Source: Erpobdella octoculata (Eukaryota; Annelida; Clitellata; Hirudinida; Erpobdellidae). From it: a DNA stretch of 64,000 bases. Shown piece after piece: positions 54,600-64,000 of the stretch. Within the stretch, counting starts at the first letter, position 1, and each line of letters starts with the position of its first letter. Location: positions 14,206,312-14,270,311 of the forward strand of contig OZ022247.1 in assembly GCA_963978895.1 (NCBI GenBank), in the 5' to 3' direction. The position numbers and the translations under genes are program-made. The notes beneath the pieces were generated by a model. That model was not told the origin of the DNA, made no database searches, and saw nothing but the letters and a program-made list of their open reading frames with translations.

Positions 54600-55423
54600 C
54601 AGTGTTGGGTAAAATCAGTTTTGAAATCAAAATCAAAATCATCAGGAAAAATATGATTTCAAATCAGAATCAAAATCATCAGGAAAAATATGATTTCAAA
54701 TCAGAATCAGAATCAAAATCATAAATTATGAAATGATTTCAAATCAAAATTACTTTTAAAAAGTGATTGAAATCATCAAATCAAAATCATTTTTTTTTTA
54801 TAAATTATTATCACACGGTATGGTTTAATTTACCATAATTTTGTCTATTGAATTATGTTTTTAACACAATTTGATCTAAAATCACTCAAACAATGAAATT
54901 TAGTTAAAGTTAATTCATTTTCAAAAGCAACAATTTTTCAAATTTTGAATTAGTCTATCTATTTCTTGAAATTTCTTCTGGGAGTTTCAATTACACCGGC
55001 GGAACTGAACAGTCTTTCGACAGGAGCTGGCGAAGCAGTGTTGTATTATATCGTATTAACACTTTTTTAAATAATTCATTTGAACTAAAAATAACAAAAT
55101 TGCTGTCTACATCCGATAAAGAGTTCATCATTTTTATCTTAATGTTGTAGAAATTGTTAGAGGTACCGATGGTCTGTGAAGAACAATGGTCATCATAGTA
55201 GCCGTAGTCAAAGCGATTGTTGGCTTGGCATAGAAATAGCAGCATAGCAAAAAGATTTAATGATTTTGATTTTCGAATATTCAAATAAAATCGAAAATCG
55301 TTAAAAAATGTTTTCAAATCAAAATCATAATTAAACTTTACAAAATGATTTCAAATCAAAAGTCAATATTTTGATTTGAAATCGTGATTTGAAATCTTTG
55401 ATTTCAAATCCTACCCATCACTG
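54600..55423 (-). mobile_element. hAT element with transposase relic
   Basis: The left end is CAGTGTTGGGTAAAATCAG and the reverse-complemented right end CAGTGATGGGTAGGATTTG, with TTTCAAATCAAAATC-rich subterminal stretches. Flanks GAGAAAAT (54592-54599) and GAGAATTT (55424-55431) agree at 6 of 8 positions. Same family as 30654-31590. Confidence 0.8.
54960..55320 (-). pseudogene. hAT transposase C-terminus
   Basis: On the minus strand one frame reads VLIRYNT, and the next reads YNTASPAPVERLFSSAGVIE, followed by TPRRNFKK. That is the dimerisation signature of hAT transposases (S-x-x-x-V-E-R-x-F-S-x-A-G). A frameshift near 55050 separates the frames, and the upstream catalytic core is not recognised. 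Confidence 0.8.
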
Positions 55424-55469
55424 GAGAATTTTTTTTATTTTTTTTTATTTTATTTTATCTAAAACAAAA

Positions 55470-55690
55470 CAAGAGTCTTGCACTAAGAATGCCATTAACA
55501 ATATGTCAAATTAAAAAAGTGTTTTTTCAACAATGCTCTGAAGTCCTCATTTAGAACAGCACTTCGGATAGATTTAGGTAGTTGGTTTCATGCACCGGGC
55601 CCGGAAACGGCGAATGCTCGTTTACCGAAACTACGACGAGTTCTTGGGATGACAGCGTCACCATGGGAGGACGAACGTAGATGTTGACGA
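55470..55690. repeat. Moderately GC-rich segment, probable mobile-element piece
   Basis: Includes GATAGATTTAGGTAGTTGG, CACCGGGCCCGGAAACGG and CGACGAGTTCTTGGGATGAC. It is denser in GC than its surroundings and reads as small frames without stops. Text of this type often lies in LINE-related repeats, but I cannot assign a family. Confidence 0.35.
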
Positions 55691-57284
55691 CCAGAATGAG
55701 AGGAGCACAGATAATAATATCTTATTATATAATTTAATACAACTAAAACATTTATTGAATATTATATTAAACTTTGATCAACATAGAATATGTAACATGT
55801 TGCTAGGTTAGCCGAGGTGGTAGTGAGAACTTGCTGTTTTGTAGCCCATGTTATCGGAAAATTTAGCGGGTTTAATCGTTTTTCAGTGCGACATGTAGAA
55901 GATCAGCCACGCCAAGCTCTGTAGATAACCCTCTATAAATATTTACATCGATTTATTTTCTACAAGTTAAGCTAGGTCTAGGTGTTTGGTTTATGTAACG
56001 CCTGCCACAATTTTGCCCACGAAAGGGAGGGTTCCGGACCACCAGGACTCCCTTTATCCGCCTATGCTTCTTGTGACACCAAAAACAAAAACAAAACTAC
56101 TATTATTATATGCCAAAAGAACTTTAAAATCCTGCTGCGTAGTGGTCTAATCTTTTTTTTTTAATTCTTTGATTAGAAATTTCGGTGCTAGTTAAAGAAA
56201 CGTTCGAGAAGTAATTTTTTTATATCTTTTAAGCGACTGCTTTAAAAAACGTAGATGTATCTAAATTGCCTTGGCCACTTAAATAAAAAAACCCAAACAG
56301 TTTTATTTAAATAAATTACTGCAAGCTCTATTCTCATTGAACATTAGACAAAATTTTGTGAAAAGAATAATGCAGTGCTAAAAGAAAAACTCAACAAGTG
56401 AACCATTTTTGTAATTTGGCAGTTTTCGAACAGAAAAACATTGACCAAAGTCTTCTAAATACTTGATATGTAAAGGGGGTATGTGAAGATGAAAAATATA
56501 GAAGTTTTTGAATCACTATGGTCACGTCCGTGTCTGAAACACAGCTTGCATGCAAATTCTCATTGTATTATAGCTACGTGTACGTGGGTTTTTTTATAAG
56601 TGTTACGCCGCATAAATTTGATTATATAAACAGTTGTTTGGCTTTTTATAAGCTTGTCACGTGATGCCGGGAACCAATCAATTTTGAATGTTCTGCGCGG
56701 TAGTCTGCGATTGTTTAAATTTGTAGATATAGCCTGTCGTTTCGAAAATTTGAAAGGAGAATTGTGATTGTCGAGTACTGTTCAGACGTGTGAAACATTG
56801 TCGTGTAGAAATTCGATATTATCTCGTGTTTGGACGTTTAACTGCTATTTTTTAAATTAAAGTATCTATTATTGATTTGATAGAGTTATAAGTTTTTTTA
56901 ACCTCCTAGTTCAAGCATTTTCCAATGGTCGCAACTATTATTAGAGTGATAGTCGTGACAACTATAAAAAACAGTCTTGATTTGAAAAAGTAATTTTTGT
57001 TTTTTTTTGTAAACTTAAAACTGGCGGTTTTATTTTAATTTTTTTTTAGATTTTAATTAAATTTTATTTTAAATTTTATTTAAATTTTGTCCAATCAATC
57101 TAGAATGTTGTTAGACTGGCTTAGACCAGTGATGTTAGAATGCTAACTATACATTGTTCTCTTAAAAAGGTTAACTACTATTTTTTTTTATTAGGGCATT
57201 AGTTTAACTGTTTTTTTAGTTAAGAGTTTGGTTTAATTTTTTATTTTCAGTTTTAAATACTTTAGTTTAAATAAAACAATAGTT
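55691..57284. other. Unassigned DNA with a promoter-like patch
   Basis: TCACGTGATGCCGGGAACCA then ATCA (56658-56681) combines a CACGTG E-box and a CCAAT box in a locally GC-richer stretch, the kind of cluster seen in animal promoters. No first exon or ORF is identified downstream. The rest is AT-rich with no supportable feature. Confidence 0.3.
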
Positions 57285-57650
57285 GAAACAAGTAAATTAA
57301 AAACGAATTTTTAAAACCCAATGCTTTTATATGTAATTAAAACACAAATTTTGCAATCAATTTTTTCTTATATTACTCTTTTATTTTATATTAAAGTCGA
57401 AATATCTTAATTATATCGAAATATCGAAATTAATTAAAATTAACTAAATTAATTGACTTATTGTAAAACTAATAATTGAATATTGCATTGTCTTCTATTT
57501 TGAGCATGTATGCAAAATTTGAAAAAAATCTATCATCAGGAAGTGACTCAAAAATTGATTGCAAGATTTGAAACAGACAGAGAAACAAACAGACAGACAG
57601 AGAAACAAACAGAGACGACGAGTTAATAAAAGCATTGGTAAAAACTGCTA
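57285..57650 (+). repeat. Dispersed repeat with (ACAG)n core, long form
   Basis: It starts AAACAAGTAAATTAAAAACG, passes ATCGAAATATCGAAATTAAT and AAATCTATCATCAGGAAGTG. It then has an ACAGACAG/AAACAAAC core and ends GAGTTAATAAAAGCATTGG. It matches 13345-13705 in opposite orientation over its whole length. Confidence 0.85.
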
Positions 57651-58204
57651 ACGACTACTGCCCCCGGTCATCAGGATTTTTAGAAAGGAGGAAAAGTGTT
57701 AAAAAATATTTGGAAATTATTTATGATAACATCTATATGATAATGTTAAATGTTTTTGCTTAAAAACAATTAATTTTAAATAAAACAATTTTTTTCTTTC
57801 AAATTTCAGCTTGATTGGGTGATGGGAAATTAGTTAAATTTTTTTTCAAGGTGTGCATACAAGTTAATATAAAAAACTTAAAAATAAAAATTAGTTGAAC
57901 TACTTTTTATTCTTTAAAACGTGACCTCTGCTATAGCTATTGACTAGCATTTTCTGTTTACTATTGGCTGGTTATAATGATAACAAAAACTTTCAACGTC
58001 ATTGTAAATAAAAGCATCCTTTGTTTATTAATGGGCGGGATAATATTTTTACGATATGATTTTGCTATCAAGTTCTATATCTTCAAGAGCATTTTACAAG
58101 CATGTTCTTAAATTTTTAAATTATAATATTTCACTGCCTTAAACTTCGAAAACACTCATTTTAAAAAATCAACTCAAGGCTACAATAGTGCACCTCAAAA
58201 CGCG
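57651..58204. other. Unassigned AT-rich DNA
   Basis: ATTTCAGCTTGATTGGGTGATGG near 57805 resembles a dispersed-family segment. No gene is seen. Confidence 0.4.
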
Positions 58205-58455
58205 TTTGTTTTTAGAAATTTTTATTTAGGTTACAATCTCTATTTGTGTATGTGTGTTTGTCTTTCTCTGTTCGCAAATCTTGCAAGTAAAATTTAACGA
58301 GCTTTTTGACTAGCTAGGAAGCTAAAACTTTGACAATACATGATTCAATTTAAAAAAAAACCTAATTTGAACAACTTTCGTAGTTTTAAATTGAGTGTAT
58401 TTGAAATAAAAGTTTGTGTTGAAAAACTCGTTTTTTCCATTACTTGTTTTAACGT
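58205..58455 (-). repeat. Dispersed repeat with (AC)n core
   Basis: Reverse complement of the 10424-10700 type: AACAAGTAATGGAAAAAACG at the right and GTAACCTAAATAAAAATTTC at the left. Its core is short. Confidence 0.8.
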
Positions 58456-58874
58456 TTACTTATAGACGTACGTCATTTTGAAAAATTGTAACTTTTTTTC
58501 TGATTATTTAACTAAAAATAATCTTTGCTGAAAGTTTTTATTAAAATCATAGAAATAAGAAAAAACCAATGCAGTTTTTAAAATAAAAAAAATTAACAAA
58601 ATCGGGAACAGTTTCTTGCTTTTAAAACTTTGAGAAAGCTCAAGGACAAAAATATTTAGATCATAACAAAGCATGAAAAGGTTTTTTCAACATTTGGAAA
58701 AGCAATCAAAATTATTCTTTAATTATTTAATTCGTATGTAGTTTGTTTCTAGAATGTCAGATCAAACGGGACAAAATGACCTCTCCCGGGTGTTGAAAGA
58801 TCCAAACATCAGTGATACTCAACATAGACATTAATAATTATTGTTTTTTGCAGTTTTGTTTATTTTGTTCTGGT
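58456..58874. other. Unassigned AT-rich DNA
   Basis: No gene or repeat recognised between two dispersed-repeat copies of the same orientation. Confidence 0.45.
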
Positions 58875-59120
58875 AATAATAGGTTATTACAAACTTTTAT
58901 TTAGGTTACAATCTCTGTTTGTGTGTGTGGCATTCTCTGTACGCAAATCTTGCAAGTAAAATTTAACCAACCTTTTTACTAGCTAGGAAGCTGAAACTTT
59001 CAGCATAGCTTTATATTGGCGGACAATACATAATTCAATTAAAAAAAATTAATTTGAACATCTTTCGTAATTCTAAATCGAGTATTTCTAAAACTCGTTT
59101 TTTTCCTTCACTTGTTTATT
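58875..59120 (-). repeat. Dispersed repeat with (AC)n core
   Basis: Second minus-strand copy within 700 bp of the previous one, carrying ACAAACTTTTATTTAGGTTA at its left and GTGAAGGAAAAAAACG at its right. Confidence 0.8.
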
Positions 59121-59645
<525 letters not shown>

Positions 59646-59930
59646 ATGTAATTTTTGCTTAATAATTATTGTAAGACTGGTTATTGATTTTTTTTAAAGA
59701 CGACACTCATAAATAAACTAGACTGGTCATTTTTTGAATTATTAGCAGTGTAAATATAATTGAGGTAAAATGTTTGTTTATGTAATCTAGTGCAAGCAGA
59801 ATTTTACTTGTTGATCAGCACTGATTTATGACAATTGCGCTTAATATGCATGACATTTGGCAATTAATTTAGTTGCCTAAAGTAGGTATCTATAAAAAAA
59901 TGCTTTTTATATTTTTCTTTCTTTTTTTTC

Positions 59931-60170
<240 letters not shown>

Positions 60171-60502
60171 TTTTTCTTTTCCTTGGCTGTCTCTTTTTTT
60201 TCTTTAAATAGTTCACCAAAATGACTTGCTAAATTGCCAATGTTTTATCGTAATTAGAGCTGGTAATTTGCCACTTAAAACAGAAACTCGGGACATCATA
60301 ACTCCCATTTTTTTTATCTACATTAATTGCCTGTAAACATTAACTTGTTTTATTTTCAATTTGCTGTTATATTGATGTTGTATTCCAAGTAAGAATTTGA
60401 ACACTACTTTCACAAAGAAATCTCATTGTTGGACCATTATTCATAACAACTAAAACAGGATGGTGCCTCACTGAATTTCTGGTCTGCAGGTGAACACACG
60501 TA

Positions 60503-60829
<327 letters not shown>

Positions 60830-61300
60830 TTGCATATATAGATAAGCATATAGGTGATGAACGAAATATCACTCCGGATGCAAAGATGGTCTCCAAAACG
60901 ATTTAAAGTCTTCTGAATTTTCCGATGATTTAAAAGATCAAAAGATTCAGGAGGCTCACATGTTTATGTATTTTTATCTCCATTGTTTTTTCCATTTTCG
61001 CTATTGATTTGCCGCAAAAGGCCGTTCTATTGCTGTGCTAGAAGTTGTTCAAATACTTGAAAAAATAATTCTAATTGTTTTTTTTTCATCAGCAAGTAAA
61101 TTCATTTAAAACTATCGCATATTGCAAACTAAATACTATCGGTAGCGCTACATTTAGACAAGTATATGTACTGAAACCAAACAAATAATACTCATTTCAA
61201 GTTTTTTTGAAGAAAAATAATCTTGTGCATTTTTTTTAAATTGATTAGTTTTTAATAATGTTTTTTCAATGAATTGATTTAATTTAGTTATTATGATTGT
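60830..61300. other. Unassigned AT-rich DNA
   Basis: No gene or repeat recognised. Confidence 0.4.
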
Positions 61301-61437
61301 CTATCGCGTATAGTTCTTGGATCCAGACCACTGTGCCTTCCAGACTGCAAGCATTGTTAAGCGATAGGCTTATCCTATATACTTATTCTATATATTTGGC
61401 TCGTACCTGCAACGCTACATCTTATGGTTAGAAACAA
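61301..61437 (-). other. Candidate terminal exons of an unidentified host gene
   Basis: On the minus strand TTTTGAAAATTTCAG precedes a 31-nt open segment (61437-61407, LFLTIRCSVA) that ends GCAG|GTACGA. After 62 nt, AATGCTTGCAG precedes a second segment (61344-61301) that continues in the matching phase as VWKAQWSGSKNYTR and stops. Phase agreement and flanking AG/GT signals are suggestive, but both pieces are short and the protein is unknown, so chance is quite possible. Confidence 0.2.
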
Positions 61438-63013
61438 CTGAAATTTTCAAAAGGAATTTTCGCTTATGCTGCAGCACGTTATTTTATATTTGATAGCAAA
61501 AAATATTAGTCATTTATTTATAAAGTGAAGTGCTGTGAAACAAATTATTGCCAGTACAATCATAACTGCGTATTTGTTGAATAGCTGTGATTGCATACTA
61601 ATTCTAGTGGTTCAGCATTAATGTTGGCATGCAACTTTGAGAATTTAAAGTAATTAAAGGCCCTTTTGAACCGGTAAATGCAAATAAGGAGTGTTATATA
61701 AGAACAAGTTTTTAACTTTTATTTATTTTTCATTTCAGTAAATAAGTAAAACATTTTACGTGGCTTTTATAGCACGACATGATCGATGACTTTATTTGTG
61801 TGTGTGTGTGTGTGTATGTATGTGTGTGTTTTTAACATACGTCCCATCCATCACACAAATAATTTAGATGATATGTTTGCATCGTATAGTGTATAGTGTG
61901 TTATTAGATAATATGCTTGTATGTATTGTAGTGTATTATTAGATGTTATACTTGTGTGTATTGTATAGTGTATTATTAGATGTTATGCTTGTATGTTTTA
62001 TTGTAAACATTTAAAAAGCTGATGTGGAGAAACTGCAATACCAGTTTGACGTTTGAAGAGGCAATGCAGGAAAGTTTTCATCTACACATATGTACAATTT
62101 GCAGATAAAGTTGACAAAATAACATCATACATTCAATGATGTTAAAAATAACATACAATCATAAATCAATAATGTAAACAAAAAAATTAACAACAACAAT
62201 TTTGAACCAAAATATTTCCATCTCCTAAGAAAAGATAAAAGGAAACAATTTCCTCTTCAGTGAATCCTTTTTTCAACTTCATTGCATCAACGACACTCTT
62301 TATCGCAATTTCCACACAATTCAATAATATTTTCTGATCAGAACTCTATTTTATTTGTTTCTCAGGATTAAAAATTAAGTTCCAGTGAATTTTATGACAT
62401 TTGATTTTGTTTTTATCAGTTATTTAATTATCATTGCCTTTGCATAACTGCTGAAAACTTTTTTTTTCTATAAATAATCTTTTATTCGCTTAATTTTTAA
62501 AACACAAAAATCTGTTAGCAATTGAGTTTTTTGTTATATAATCAATAATTATTGATTATAATCGTTATAGACAATTTACTACGTCACATGCAAATCATAA
62601 TTAAATGATGTGTGTTGTTGATGTCATAAAATTAAAGTTGAGAAAGTAAAATATTTGGAAATACACTGAACATTTTTTTAATTTTACTGTTACAATTAAA
62701 ACTGCACCAAACAATTACAAATATTTAAATTATTTCTATAAAATTAAATAGTTAAAATCATTTAAAATTTATATTAAACAAAATGAAATTTCAGTAAGCA
62801 AATTATTACCCAGCCATTAATAAAAGAACACTTTAAAAAAGCTAAAAATGATAGATAAAAATATTTCCATGTTAATAAACAAGTATTATGCTATCACGAC
62901 GAACCAAGAAATGTTTAAAAATATTTTGATAAAACTTTCTGAAACTGGAAGAAAACGAGAAACAATTTCGTTTTAATTCTTGGCAGTTATAAATTATATT
63001 GATGCAAAGTTAT
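61438..63013. other. AT-rich DNA, a short tandem repeat, two weak ORFs
   Basis: 61888-62000 is 2.5 copies of a unit of about 45 bp (GTGTATTATTAGATGTTATG). A minus-strand frame (about 62339-62187) reads QKILLNCVEIAIKSVVDAMK, then LKKGFTEEEIVSFYLFLGDG. A plus-strand frame (62849-62976) reads DKNISMLINKYYAITTNQEM. Neither is recognised and neither has convincing splice signals. Confidence 0.3.
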
Positions 63014-63128
63014 TTACAGAATGTAATCATCAACCCAAAACCATCCTGAAGAAGCATAAAGATCATCCCTTGATTGCATGGCACTCGTCTTCCAATTCAT
63101 GGTCAGATGCATGCATCCGAGCACACTC
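63014..63128 (-). other. Candidate exon in a GC-richer island
   Basis: On the minus strand CCTTTTGTTTCTTCAG, a good 3' splice site, precedes 37 codons reading VLGCMHLTMNWKTSAMQSRD, then DLYASSGWFWVDDYIL and a stop at 63016-63014. The segment is clearly less AT-rich than its neighbours. A GTAAAT just before the stop could be a donor instead. The opposite strand is also open here (QPKTILKKHKDHPLIAWHSS) behind TTATTTACAG, so the strand is not certain. The protein is not recognised. Confidence 0.3.

Positions 63129-64000
<872 letters not shown>

Overview
The window looks like a stretch of an AT-rich invertebrate metazoan genome that is almost wholly intergenic or intronic and is packed with transposable elements and simple repeats. 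The evidence is very long (TA)n, (ATGT)n, (CT)n and (CATCGT)n arrays; hAT, Helitron, LTR, LINE and SINE relics nested in one another; a metazoan-type 5S rRNA fragment; and a fragment of non-muscle myosin II tail. No prokaryotic operon, CRISPR array or tRNA gene is present, and the species cannot be named from this sequence. All similarities were judged by eye and no database was searched.

Layout. 1-9 kb: a LINE reverse-transcriptase relic is split by a hAT element (1124-5790), which is itself split by a defective LTR retrotransposon (2119-5406, 5-bp GGCCC target duplication). Between gag-like and RNase H-like remains, the LTR element carries about 1 kb of intronless, frameshifted myosin II heavy-chain coiled coil. 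A decayed hAT transposase and a second LINE relic follow. 9-15 kb: a hAT (9094-10901) carries a fold-back insert, followed by minisatellites. 15.3-17.4 kb: a composite Helitron holds huge (ATGT)n arrays and a GAGCGGGAAAGC-type minisatellite. 17-33 kb: hexanucleotide arrays, two palindromic elements, a hAT nested in a hAT (24617-27004), a tRNA-derived SINE, a 5S rRNA fragment and another hAT (30654-31590). 33.4-44.8 kb: an RTE-like LINE, a second copy of the 9-kb hAT, Helitron pieces, a hAT with a perfect 8-bp target duplication, a second fold-back element and a SINE.

44.8-53.8 kb is the only region with a long intact reading frame. Three restriction-like-endonuclease (RLE) non-LTR retrotransposons of the R2/HERO/NeSL type lie head to tail on the minus strand: a full-length copy with a 1149-codon ORF, a 5'-truncated near-identical copy, and a divergent copy split by a tiny SINE insertion. 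Their junctions coincide with ACAT tracts, suggesting microsatellite targeting or tailing. 54-64 kb: an L2/CR1-like LINE tail, a further hAT, copies of a dispersed repeat with a microsatellite core, simple repeats, and weak candidate host exons at 61.3 and 63.0 kb.

Host genes are essentially absent. The most notable items are the myosin-carrying LTR element, the tandem RLE elements at ACAT repeats, and two fold-back elements whose inverted arms consist of short tandem units.
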